DNA from: Bacteroidota bacterium
Lineage (GTDB): Bacteria > Bacteroidota > Ignavibacteria > UBA10030 > UBA6906
Direction of reading: 5' to 3'
DNA length: 38,053 nucleotides
Assembly (NCBI GenBank): GCA_030835135.1
Contig: JAUQWO010000019.1
Span: 1 to 38,053 of the forward strand
Shown one piece after another: positions 1 to 7,993 of this stretch; the first letter of the stretch is position 1, and each line of letters opens with the position of its first letter. The notes beneath the pieces were generated by a model, which was not told where the DNA came from, did no database searches, and worked only from the letters and a program-made list of their open reading frames with translations. Made by a program: the position numbers and the translations under genes.

Positions 1-38
1 GATGGATTGGTGCAGGGCCCTGCTGCGTGTGCTGTTGT

Positions 39-62
39 AGGGGCGGTGCATGCACCGCCCCT
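39..62. terminator. 24-bp perfect palindrome after rseP
   Basis: The 24 bases read the same on both strands, with a GGGGCGGTGC arm and an ATGC centre. As RNA this forms a very stable GC-rich hairpin about 24 nt past the rseP stop. There is no T-run on either side, so classical intrinsic termination is uncertain; it may protect the 3' end of the dxr-rseP transcript or serve as a bidirectional terminator for an unseen neighbour to the left. Confidence 0.5.
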
Positions 63-85
63 GTGCACGCACCTCCCCGGAGGGG

Positions 86-1402
86 TTAGAACTGCCGAAT
101 ATCGTTATAAAGTACGAACGCCATGAATGCGAGCAAGAGGACGAAGCCGGCCTTCTGCAGCGCCATGCGCACCTTCACCGGTACTTCGCGCTTGAAGATC
201 GCTTCGTACACGAGGAAGACCATGTGTCCGCCGTCCAGTGCCGGGAACGGCAGGAAGTTCAGGATCGCCAGGCTCATGCTGAGGAGCGCCATGAATCCGA
301 GGTAGGTCAGAAGGCCCATCTCCGCCGTCTGCGTCGCCATCTGGGCGATGCGGATGGGGCCGCCCACGGACTGCGCGAACGCCACCTTCCCGACGATGAT
401 CTGCCAGACCTGCTTCACGAACAGCACACTCACATCGACCACATTCGACAATGCCGGGGGGAGGGCACCAAAGAACGAATATTCCACCTTGCGGCTCGGA
501 CCCGTGTACCGCAAGCCGAACCCGATCCCGATGCGGCCGTCGGCCGTCGGCGTGACGGTTCCCTGCATCACCGCCGTGTCGCGCCGCCACTCCATCGCAA
601 TGGGTTTGCCGGCATGCTGCTGCACGGCCGCTTTCACCTGCGAGTCGGTGACGAGCTTCTCGCCGCCGATCGCCGTAAGCACGTCGCCCGGCTTCAGCCC
701 GATGGCATCGGCAGGCATGCCTCCCTGCACGGTGCCGACGAGGATCTCGGTCTGATCGGGGATGATACCGAATGATGTTTCGTTCGGTTCGGGGATCGCG
801 GTGCGCGGGATCGTGATGTCCACATCAGTGCCGGCGCGCTGCACCGTGAAACGGACGTCCTCGCCGGCCTGCTCGATGTACACGTTGTTCAGGATCTCGT
901 CCCAGTGCGTAATGGCCGCGCCGTTGATGCGGACGATCCTGTCGCCTGCCCGCAACCCGCCCATCTGCGCCGCGCTGCTATCGGCCACCATCCCGATCGT
1001 GGTCGTCTCGCGGATGACCGTGCCCTGAACGTAGTTGATGCCCCAGAAGATCGCGATCGCCAGGAGTATGTTCATCAATACGCCGCCGGAGATGACCAGC
1101 ATCTTCTGCCAGACGGGCTTTGCACGGAACTCCCACGGCTGGGGAGCCTGTGCGAGATACTCGGTGTCGAAGCTCTCGTCGATCATACCGGCGATCTTCA
1201 CGTAGCCGCCGATCGGGATCCAGGAGATGCAGTAGTCGGTCTCACCGACCTGCTTGCCGAAGGCGCGGGGCGGGAACCCGATCGAGAACCGGTCCACGCG
1301 CATGCCGGAGAGCTTCGCGGTGATGAAATGCCCGAACTCGTGCACGAACACCAGCACGCCGAGCGTGATGACAAAATACAGGGCAGTCTCGAGGAACGCC
1401 AT
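86..1402 (-). CDS. rseP: RIP metalloprotease RseP (site-2 protease, M50)
   Basis: Membrane-embedded zinc protease that cuts transmembrane segments, classically of anti-sigma factors and leftover signal peptides. The zinc motif HEFGH is at residues 21-25 in the first membrane helix. PDZ-type segments fill the periplasmic middle, including the stretch around GGLRAGDRIVRING. The second metal-binding/active-site element, ALDGGH, lies in the C-terminal membrane part, followed by a final helix. About 438 aa is normal for the family. I chose the ATG at 1402; a TTG two codons upstream is possible. It sits 14 nt after the dxr stop, so the two are almost surely cotranscribed. An ECF sigma gene lies at 26660-27319, but no anti-sigma substrate is visible in the window. 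Confidence 0.95.
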   Translation of the reverse strand: MAFLETALYFVITLGVLVFVHEFGHFITAKLSGMRVDRFSIGFPPRAFGKQVGETDYCISWIPIGGYVKIAGMIDESFDTEYLAQAPQPWEFRAKPVWQKMLVISGGVLMNILLAIAIFWGINYVQGTVIRETTTIGMVADSSAAQMGGLRAGDRIVRINGAAITHWDEILNNVYIEQAGEDVRFTVQRAGTDVDITIPRTAIPEPNETSFGIIPDQTEILVGTVQGGMPADAIGLKPGDVLTAIGGEKLVTDSQVKAAVQQHAGKPIAMEWRRDTAVMQGTVTPTADGRIGIGFGLRYTGPSRKVEYSFFGALPPALSNVVDVSVLFVKQVWQIIVGKVAFAQSVGGPIRIAQMATQTAEMGLLTYLGFMALLSMSLAILNFLPFPALDGGHMVFLVYEAIFKREVPVKVRMALQKAGFVLLLAFMAFVLYNDIRQF

Positions 1403-1416
1403 AAGCAAACCGTCCG

Positions 1417-2583
1417 TCAGTGTGTGAGTACCGCAGCCGCCTGCGCGACGAATGCCCGCGCGTCACGGTCTGCTCGATCTATCAGGTCCAGTGTCACCGC
1501 GCCCGACGGTGGAAGTGCATCCATCGCCGCCGCGATCAGTTCGGGGATGGCGGTGAACCCGATCTTCCCGTCGAGGAAGAGCGCCACCGCCGCTTCATTC
1601 GCTGCATTCATGACCGCCGGCGCGCTGCCACCGTCGCGCATCGCGCGGAAGGCGAGAGCAAGGCAGGGGAACCGTTCAGTGTCAGGGTCCTGGAAGGTGA
1701 GCCGCCCGAGCGCCGCGAAATCCACCCGCTTGAAACCGGAGGGTGGACGTTCGGGATACGTGAGCGCATACTGTATGGGCAGCTTCATATCCGGGATGCC
1801 CAACTGCGCCTTCACCGAGCCGTCCACGAACTCCACCATCGAGTGGATGATGGATTGCGGGTGCACGATCACTTCGATACGCTCCGCCGGGAGTCCGAAG
1901 AGCCACTGCGCCTCGATCACTTCCAGTCCTTTGTTCATCAGGGTGGCGGAATCGATCGTGATCTTGGCCCCCATGGTCCAGGTCGGATGCTTCAACGCGC
2001 GTGCCGGGGTGATCCCGGCCATCTCCGCGTGGGAGGTGTTCAGGAAGGGGCCACCGGACGCCGTGAGGATCAGCCGGTTCACGCTGTGGATGTCCTCGCC
2101 CTGCAGACATTGCAGGATCGCGCTGTGCTCGCTGTCCACCGGGAGAAGGCGAACCTTGTGCTCCCGCACCTTCGCCATGACCAGTTCACCGCCCACGACG
2201 AGGGTTTCTTTGTTCGCGAGGGCGATGTCCTTGCCGGCTTCGATAGCCCGCAGTGTGGGATGGAGGCCGGCAAAACCGACCAGCGCGCTGATCACGATAT
2301 CAACGTCAGGCCGCGCCACGACATCGAGAAGCGCCGTGTCGCCGCACAGCACTTCGGTTGTCCCATCCGCCAGGGCACGCAGATCTCCCGCGCGGGCGGG
2401 GTCGGTGACAACGACCACCCGGGGTTTGAACCGGTGTACCTGTTCAGCAAGGATCTCGGTATTGCGGTGTGCAGTAAGACAGGTGACGCGGAAGCGGTCC
2501 GGCATTGCCTCGATCACCTCGAGACTGCTGCGGCCGATCGAGCCTGTGGAGCCGAGTATGGCAATGTTGGTGGGACGTTTCAC
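1417..2583 (-). CDS. dxr: 1-deoxy-D-xylulose 5-phosphate reductoisomerase
   Basis: Second enzyme of the MEP isoprenoid pathway; it converts DXP to MEP with NADPH and a divalent metal. The 388-aa length is typical. The NADPH loop GSTGSIG is at residues 10-16, followed by the family-typical ANKETLVVGG and PVDSEHSAI segments (metal and substrate binding) and GPKHPTW-like ALKHPTWTMG. The start is GTG at 2583, with GGAG four bases before it. It is the first gene of a dxr-rseP operon and is divergent from the TPR gene at 2659; the -35 box of its promoter overlaps that of the opposite promoter. Confidence 0.96.
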   Translation of the reverse strand: MKRPTNIAILGSTGSIGRSSLEVIEAMPDRFRVTCLTAHRNTEILAEQVHRFKPRVVVVTDPARAGDLRALADGTTEVLCGDTALLDVVARPDVDIVISALVGFAGLHPTLRAIEAGKDIALANKETLVVGGELVMAKVREHKVRLLPVDSEHSAILQCLQGEDIHSVNRLILTASGGPFLNTSHAEMAGITPARALKHPTWTMGAKITIDSATLMNKGLEVIEAQWLFGLPAERIEVIVHPQSIIHSMVEFVDGSVKAQLGIPDMKLPIQYALTYPERPPSGFKRVDFAALGRLTFQDPDTERFPCLALAFRAMRDGGSAPAVMNAANEAAVALFLDGKIGFTAIPELIAAAMDALPPSGAVTLDLIDRADRDARAFVAQAAAVLTH

Positions 2584-2603
2584 AGCACTCCAGGAATGTC
2601 CTC

Positions 2604-2632
2604 AAGGTACGCAAACGGTGCTTGTATATCAA
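2604..2632 (-). promoter_or_regulatory. promoter of dxr-rseP
   Basis: On the minus strand TTGATA (2632-2627) is followed after exactly 17 nt by TACCTT (2609-2604), 20 nt before the GTG start of dxr. This leaves room for a short leader carrying the GGAG ribosome site. It belongs to the recurring TTGnnn-N17-TAnnTT set in this window. Confidence 0.55.
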
Positions 2633-2650
2633 GCCGGAGGAAGGTACATT
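2622..2650 (+). promoter_or_regulatory. promoter of the 620-aa TPR gene, with inverted repeat over the -10
   Basis: TTGTAT (2622-2627), 17 nt, TACATT (2645-2650). Its first box shares base 2627 with the opposing dxr -35. The -10 box is enclosed by a 6-bp inverted repeat, GAGGAA (2637-2642) and TTCCTC (2650-2655), a possible operator. Expected transcription start is near 2657, two bases before the ATG, so the GGAGGA seen upstream would not be in the mRNA and the transcript would be essentially leaderless. Confidence 0.5.
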
Positions 2651-2658
2651 TCCTCAGT

Positions 2659-4521
2659 ATGCGCAAGATCTATGCGGCTTTTTGCCTCATTCTGATGCTG
2701 CTCGTTCCGGCCGGCACACGTAGTCAAACGCCGGACCTGCAGGCAAAGTTTCGTTTGGCCCAGGGCCTGGAGCAGGCGGGCGAACAGGAACGGGCGGCGG
2801 AAGTGTATCGCGACCTCTTTCGCCGCGATCCGCAGAGCTACGCGTTCTTCGATGGTGTCCACCGCACCGCCATGGCTCTCAAACGCTACGAAGAGGCTGT
2901 GGCGGTCATCAAGGCACGCATGCAGTACTTTCCCTCCGATGTTCCTCTCCATGCAATGCTTGGCACCGCCTACTACCGGTCCGGCGATGAGCAGCAGGCG
3001 ACCGCTGCCTGGGACAAAGCCCTGACGCTCGCTCCGGCGGCACAGCAAACGTACCGGACGCTTGCGGCAACGTACGTCGAGAACCGGCTTCTGGACCGGG
3101 CCGCGGAGGTGTACCGCAAAGGCCGCGTCGGGTGCAAGGACCCGCAGCTCTTCACCCTCGAACTTGCGCAATTGCTGGCCGCAACCATGGACTATACCGG
3201 TGCGACCCGGGAATACCTCCAGTGGCTGCATGCGAACCCCTCCCAGATCGGGTTCGTGCAGACCCGCATGAGCGCGTACAGCTGGAAGGACGATGGACGC
3301 ACGGCATCCGTTACCGCGGTCCGTGAGGCGCTGCGCAACGGCGAGAACCTCCGTTTGTACGAACTCCTGGGGTGGCTCTATCTCGAGGGGAAGGACTTCA
3401 CGCAGGCCTTCGATGTGTACCGTCATATCGACGAACTGTCATCGGCCCGCGGCGTGTCGATCCTGGATTTCGCCGATCGGGTCTTCCGCGAACACGCATA
3501 CGACGTGGCATCGCAGGCGTACCGTGAAGCGCTGAACCGCGACCTCCCTCCGGCGCGCCTTCCGCAGGCACGGTATGGCGCCGCCTGCGCGACGATGGAA
3601 TTGCAGATCGCGCGCGACAGCTTGCTGGTGACCGGCACGCCGGACCTGCGCCCCGCATCGGAATCGCGGACGCGATTCGCCGGCGCGCTCGGCTCCTTCG
3701 ACGCCATCGTGACGGAATTTCCGAACACCGAGTACGCTGCCCGGGCGTTGTACCAGAGCGGCACGATCCACCTCCGTCAGTATTTCGACCTGGACCAGGC
3801 ACTGCAGACCTTTCAGCGGATCCTCGCGTCGCCCGCGGCCTCGATGATGCTCCGCACGGATGTCCAGCTCCGCCTGGGAGAGATCCAGTTGTACCGCGCC
3901 GATACCACCGCGGCATCCACGGCATTCCGTGCGGTCACGGCCCTGCCCGGCGCCACGCCCGATCAGTTGGACGAAGCGCGGCTCCGTCTCGCGGGGATCG
4001 CTTTCTACAGCGGACGCATTGCCGATGCCATGGCCCTGGTGGACAGTATCTCGAGCAACACCGATCACGATTTCGCCAACGATGCGCTCGACCTCCGCGC
4101 CCTGCTGGAGGAGAATGCGCAGACGGCACCCGCCGCCCTTGCACTGTTCGGCAAGGCAGAGTTCCTCGCGCAACAGCGGAAGAACACCGAAGCCATCGCG
4201 GTGCTCACGGACCTCGTGTCGCGCTACCCGCGCACCCCGATCGTGGACGATGCGGTCCTGCGCACGGCGACGCTCTCCATGCGCGCCGGCATGTTCGCGG
4301 AAGCGGTGACGGCCTGCGATAAGCTCCTCACCGACCTGCGCGAGCAATGCCGCGTGCCGGACCGCGCACTCTTCCAGAAGGCCGCGGTCCAGCAGTTCGG
4401 GCTCCGCGTCCGGGAAGATGCCATCGCATCCTACGAGCGGCTCCTGGTGGAGTTCCCGACCTCGGTGTTCGCGGGCGAAGCGCGCAAACGGATCCGTCAG
4501 TTGCGGGGAGATGCACTGTGA
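2659..4521 (+). CDS. exported tetratricopeptide-repeat protein
   Basis: A 620-aa protein with an N-terminal signal peptide (residues 1 to about 22, hydrophobic LILMLL core, cleavage near RSQ) followed by TPR-type helical repeats almost to the C-terminus, e.g. AGEQERAAEVYRDLFRRDP and later YPRTPIVDD-like repeats resembling the YbgF/BamD style. Likely a periplasmic or outer-membrane-associated scaffold; no catalytic domain is visible. The frame stays open far upstream, but the ATG at 2659 directly begins the signal peptide and follows the promoter. Its TGA overlaps the GTG of the next gene (GTGA), so it is translationally coupled to the AsnB-misnamed protein and probably works with it. Confidence 0.85.
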   Translation: MRKIYAAFCLILMLLVPAGTRSQTPDLQAKFRLAQGLEQAGEQERAAEVYRDLFRRDPQSYAFFDGVHRTAMALKRYEEAVAVIKARMQYFPSDVPLHAMLGTAYYRSGDEQQATAAWDKALTLAPAAQQTYRTLAATYVENRLLDRAAEVYRKGRVGCKDPQLFTLELAQLLAATMDYTGATREYLQWLHANPSQIGFVQTRMSAYSWKDDGRTASVTAVREALRNGENLRLYELLGWLYLEGKDFTQAFDVYRHIDELSSARGVSILDFADRVFREHAYDVASQAYREALNRDLPPARLPQARYGAACATMELQIARDSLLVTGTPDLRPASESRTRFAGALGSFDAIVTEFPNTEYAARALYQSGTIHLRQYFDLDQALQTFQRILASPAASMMLRTDVQLRLGEIQLYRADTTAASTAFRAVTALPGATPDQLDEARLRLAGIAFYSGRIADAMALVDSISSNTDHDFANDALDLRALLEENAQTAPAALALFGKAEFLAQQRKNTEAIAVLTDLVSRYPRTPIVDDAVLRTATLSMRAGMFAEAVTACDKLLTDLREQCRVPDRALFQKAAVQQFGLRVREDAIASYERLLVEFPTSVFAGEARKRIRQLRGDAL

Positions 4522-5810
4522 ACGCGCGCTTTCGTTCTCTGATCGTTGCGGCGCTCCTTGTGCCGATGTGCGCATCCGCCGGCGCGCACGCCGTTGCGGC
4601 GGACAAGGTGCTGATCCCGATGGACCTCGAGCAGACCGACCACCTGAAGGCGTATGGCATCGCCTACTGGGCGCTGACGAAGAACATCGAAGTGGACTGG
4701 CTGTTGAACTACCGCGGCGGGTCGTTCATGATGGACGGCAATCCGTTGCTCATCACCGAGTGCCGCGTCCGGGGGGTTGCCGCGCAAACCATCGGCGGCG
4801 GGCAGGCCGCCGGGATCTATGCTGAGGTCCAGCGCGACGACAATAACATGGATGTGGTGCGGCTCGAGAAGGCCCCCCGCATCGCCGTGTATGTGCCGCC
4901 CGGTTTTCAACCGTGGGACGACGCCGTGACGCTCGCACTCGGGTACGCGGAGATCACGTACGAAAAGCTGTGGGACACCGAGGTGCTTGGCGGGAAGCTG
5001 AACGAGTACGACTGGCTCCATCTGCACCATGAGGACTTCACCGGGCAGTATGGCAAGTTCTATGCATCGTTCGCCGGCGCGAGCTGGTACATCGAGCAGC
5101 AGGTGACACAGGAAGCGGAGGCGAAGAAGCTCGGGTTCCGGAAGGTGTCGGAACTGAAGAAGGCCGTGGTGCGGACGATCCGGGATTACGTGGCGAACGG
5201 CGGCTTCCTCTTCGCGATGTGTTCGGCGACGGATTCGTACGACATCGCCCTGGCGGCGGAGAACACCGACATCTGCGATGTGATGTACGACGGCGATCCG
5301 CCGGACCGGGATGCACAGGCGAGGCTGGATTATGCGAAGTCCTTTGCCTTCACGGACTTCACGCTCGAACGGAACCCGTTGCGCTACGAATATTCGGACA
5401 TCGACCAGCCGCCGAGCGACGTGCTGGCATTGCAGGACCCGGAGACGGACTACTTCACGCTCTTCGAATTCTCGGCGAAGTTCGATCCGGTACCCACGAT
5501 GCTCACGCAGTGCCACGTGAATGTGCTCAAGGGGTTCCTCGGGCAGACGACGAATTTCAAGAAATCACTGGTGAAGCGCTCGTGCATCATCCTCGCAGAG
5601 CGCGATGGGATGGACCAGGTGCGGTATCTGCACGGGAACGTGGGACGCGGGACGTTCACGTTCTACGGCGGGCACGACCCGGAGGACTACCAGCATGCGG
5701 TCGGCGATCCGCCCACCGATCTCTCATTGCACAAGAATTCGCCGGGCTACCGGCTGATCCTGAACAATATTCTGTTCCCTGCGGCAAAGAAGAAGCAGCA
5801 AAAAACCTGA
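4518..5810 (+). CDS. exported protein of the family often misannotated 'asparagine synthetase B'
   Basis: A 430-aa protein with a signal peptide (to about residue 27) and a mature N-terminus beginning KVLIPMDLEQTDHLKAYGIA. From memory, Bacteroidota homologues with this opening are often labelled asparagine synthetase B. None of that enzyme's features are here: no N-terminal nucleophile Cys and no PP-loop SGGxDS. Segments such as YDWLHLHHEDFTG, GGFLFAMCSATDS and GTFTFYGGHDPEDY instead suggest a Rossmann-like GATase-1/ThuA-like fold (my inference), with Cys in the AMCSAT turn as a possible functional residue. The GTG start overlaps the TPR stop, with GGGGAG seven bases before it. Followed 26 bp later by a barrel protein. 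True activity unknown. Confidence 0.8.
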   Translation: MNARFRSLIVAALLVPMCASAGAHAVAADKVLIPMDLEQTDHLKAYGIAYWALTKNIEVDWLLNYRGGSFMMDGNPLLITECRVRGVAAQTIGGGQAAGIYAEVQRDDNNMDVVRLEKAPRIAVYVPPGFQPWDDAVTLALGYAEITYEKLWDTEVLGGKLNEYDWLHLHHEDFTGQYGKFYASFAGASWYIEQQVTQEAEAKKLGFRKVSELKKAVVRTIRDYVANGGFLFAMCSATDSYDIALAAENTDICDVMYDGDPPDRDAQARLDYAKSFAFTDFTLERNPLRYEYSDIDQPPSDVLALQDPETDYFTLFEFSAKFDPVPTMLTQCHVNVLKGFLGQTTNFKKSLVKRSCIILAERDGMDQVRYLHGNVGRGTFTFYGGHDPEDYQHAVGDPPTDLSLHKNSPGYRLILNNILFPAAKKKQQKT

Positions 5811-5836
5811 TCATCATCCACAACCGGAGGTTCCGT

Positions 5837-6451
5837 ATGAAGAAGTCATTACTCCTCGTCACGATGTGCGTGCTGGCCGTGTCCATCTCCTTCGCCCAGC
5901 TCCCCTCGGTGAAGTTCGGGCTTCAGGGTAACTTCGGCTCCATCAACGTTGCCGAGCCGATGAAGAGCGTCTACGGGCCGGGGTACGGCGGTGGGGCCCA
6001 TCTGGACATCACCCTGGCGATCCTCTCGCTGAGGATCTCCGGCGACTACATCACATTCGCGCCGGACAACGGGAAGTATCAGGAGGCGCTGGCGAAGCTG
6101 ACCGGGTCCGCGGCGTCGATGTTCTCGATCGATGGCGGGCGCATCAACATCATGTCGGGGAATGTGAACCTCAAGTGGGCGATCCTTCCGCTCCCGATCG
6201 TCACGCCGTACATGACCGGCGGTATCGGCCTGGCGAACATCTCCGTGAAGGATGCCACGATCAAAATGAACGGCATCGAGCAGGGCACGATCGCGGGGGT
6301 GAAGGGTGAGACGAAGACCGCGTTCAACGTCGGCGCAGGCGTCGATCTGAAGATCGGCATCACCCTCTACATCGAGGGCAAGTATACGTGGATCATGACG
6401 GAAGGGGAAACGAGCACATACATTCCGATCTCCGTCGGGATCACGTTCTAA
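5837..6451 (+). CDS. small outer-membrane beta-barrel protein
   Basis: A 204-aa protein with a clear signal peptide (MKKSLLLVTMCVLAVSISFAQ, cut near residue 20-21) and a mature region of alternating hydrophobic/polar strands rich in Gly and aromatic residues, ending in phenylalanine (VGITF) as expected for outer-membrane barrels. Similar in style to the OmpW/OmpX-like 'outer membrane beta-barrel' families; strand count suggests 8 strands. The start is ATG 5837, with CCGGAGG six bases before it. It is the last gene of the TPR / AsnB-misnamed / barrel cassette, which appears to be one transcript; its role may be to anchor or receive the other two at the outer membrane (inference). Confidence 0.8.
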   Translation: MKKSLLLVTMCVLAVSISFAQLPSVKFGLQGNFGSINVAEPMKSVYGPGYGGGAHLDITLAILSLRISGDYITFAPDNGKYQEALAKLTGSAASMFSIDGGRINIMSGNVNLKWAILPLPIVTPYMTGGIGLANISVKDATIKMNGIEQGTIAGVKGETKTAFNVGAGVDLKIGITLYIEGKYTWIMTEGETSTYIPISVGITF

Positions 6452-6460
6452 CACGCAAGC

Positions 6461-6488
6461 GATAAGGAAGAGGGAAGAAGGAAGACGC
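6461..6488 (+). repeat. degenerate heptamer repeat, purine-rich
   Basis: Four consecutive seven-base units: GATAAGG, AAGAGGG, AAGAAGG, AAGACGC. A matching array on the other strand lies at 6560-6582, so the two form inverted arms (14-base exact match AAGGAAGAGGGAAG) around about 70 bp between two convergent genes. Possible long-range hairpin or bidirectional terminator. Confidence 0.5.
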
Positions 6489-6553
6489 GGTGAAGGACCG
6501 AGGGCACATTCCCGGACCGATCGGAGCGATGTGTCATTCGACGACGAGGGCCA

Positions 6554-7993
6554 TCATCCTTCCCTCTTCCTTCTTCCTTCTCTTTTCATCAGTTCGATCA
6601 GCCCCTCCTGTTCCACCGCTGTCAACCGCTCCGTTGTACCCCCTGTGTGTTCCCTGATCTCCCTGCACATGCGTGGTTCGTGAGGAGGAGGGAGTGCCCG
6701 TGCAAGGCGGCGCAGACGACGCTCCATGCTCCCGTCGCGAACGATGCGTGCATGTGCAAGCGCGACCGGAAGAAGCGCATTGAGCATGATGATCGTGATG
6801 CGGTCGTTGCCAAGCCGGACCCCGCGTTCCTTCCACCGGTCATGAAAGTGAAGATGGTGTGCCCAGTACCCCTCGGGCGCGATGCGCATAGTGCTCCGGA
6901 GCCGGCGGAGCCGTTCCCGATCGCTCCCGGGTCCGCGCACTGTATCCCGGAACAGTGCACACAGACGCGCCGGTGCGAAGAGCGTGGGAAGAAGATGGGC
7001 GACGGCAGCGATCCGTGCCGTGGGGAAGTTCGCCGGACGTAACCGGAAGAAGACCCAGTCGATCCCTGCCGCGTGCTGAGGGCCGGGTGGCACCGCTGCG
7101 AACCCCCAGTGACGGTGGAGCCGGCGGACGTACGCAACGGCGTCGCTGTCGTTCAGGGCTCCTGTAGTGGGGAGCAACCCCGCAGTGCCGAACAGCAGTC
7201 CCATCGCTGCATCGGGATCTGCGCATCCGGCGGTGCGCAGCATGCGAAGCGTTACCGTCCGCGACAGGAGGAGGAACGCGTCGCTGTTCCGGGCATATCC
7301 CATGGCCTCCATCACACCCTCATACACGAGTTGCTCCCAGAGATGCGATGTGCGGAGCGTGCGGGGTGCCCACGTACGTGCGCACGGCTCTGCGCCGCTG
7401 CCCGTCCCGGTGTCGTTGACGCATTCCCGGGCGTCGTAACCCGGCACCGTTTCGGCGATGATGCCATGCTCCTCGGCGATGAGCTGATGCAGACGGTTTT
7501 CGAAGCGGCGGGCTTTCCGGCGGATGCGGGTCCAACCGAGCCGGGCGAGCTTCACGCGGGGGCGGGTACTGGCGAGCAGCGTTGCCGCGCATGCGGCGAT
7601 GATCTGAGCGCGGTCGGCCGGAGTACGCGGAGGTGGAGCCGCGCAGGAAGGAAGCACGAGGAGTGGCAGCGTGCGGCCGGCGGCGGTATATGCCGGAGAC
7701 CGGCTTCCGGCGGGGTGTGCGACAACGTGCAGGATCACGCGGTTGTAGCGTGGATCGCGGTCGTGATGGTGCAGATGCCATCCTGCCGCCGAGCGATGGA
7801 TCTCGACGTCGCCACGGAACGTGACAGTGCCGATGCGGATGATGGCATCGCGGAAATCAGGTCCGCTGTCGGGGTTCGGGGTGCCGGCATGGATCACCCG
7901 TACTCTGCGTCCATCCGTGGTGCGCAGGTGGGGTGTGAGCAGATCGTGTCGCTCCCAGATCCGGTGCAGGGCCGCTTCCGGGAGGCGCGTCAT
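6554..7993 (-). CDS. DUF2851 family protein
   Basis: A 479-aa protein of a family common in Bacteroidota and relatives and of unknown function. The N-terminal region carries the hallmark run: NPDSGPDFRDAIIRIG, then GDVEIHRSAAGWHLHHHDRDP and YNRVILHVV. The many conserved His, Asp and Glu residues resemble a metal or nuclease-like site, but no function is proven. The C-terminal half is alpha-helical and Arg-rich. Its ATG immediately follows the TGA of pyrF (no gap), so it is coupled to pyrF. The last eleven or so residues (MKREGRRKREG) are encoded by a low-complexity heptamer repeat that also supplies the stop codon, so the C-terminus is a repeat-derived extension. Confidence 0.85.
   Translation of the reverse strand: MTRLPEAALHRIWERHDLLTPHLRTTDGRRVRVIHAGTPNPDSGPDFRDAIIRIGTVTFRGDVEIHRSAAGWHLHHHDRDPRYNRVILHVVAHPAGSRSPAYTAAGRTLPLLVLPSCAAPPPRTPADRAQIIAACAATLLASTRPRVKLARLGWTRIRRKARRFENRLHQLIAEEHGIIAETVPGYDARECVNDTGTGSGAEPCARTWAPRTLRTSHLWEQLVYEGVMEAMGYARNSDAFLLLSRTVTLRMLRTAGCADPDAAMGLLFGTAGLLPTTGALNDSDAVAYVRRLHRHWGFAAVPPGPQHAAGIDWVFFRLRPANFPTARIAAVAHLLPTLFAPARLCALFRDTVRGPGSDRERLRRLRSTMRIAPEGYWAHHLHFHDRWKERGVRLGNDRITIIMLNALLPVALAHARIVRDGSMERRLRRLARALPPPHEPRMCREIREHTGGTTERLTAVEQEGLIELMKREGRRKREG
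6560..6582 (-). repeat. degenerate heptamer repeat inside the DUF2851 C-terminus
   Basis: Read on the minus strand from 6582 the units are GAGAAGG, AAGAAGG, AAGAGGG, then a partial AA. They match the plus-strand array at 6461-6488. The repeat encodes the final Arg/Lys/Glu/Gly-rich residues and the stop of the DUF2851 gene. Confidence 0.5.

Noticed and set aside
4518-5810. Asparagine synthetase B function
   Set aside because: The PP-loop and N-terminal glutaminase Cys are missing; the name comes from propagated annotation.
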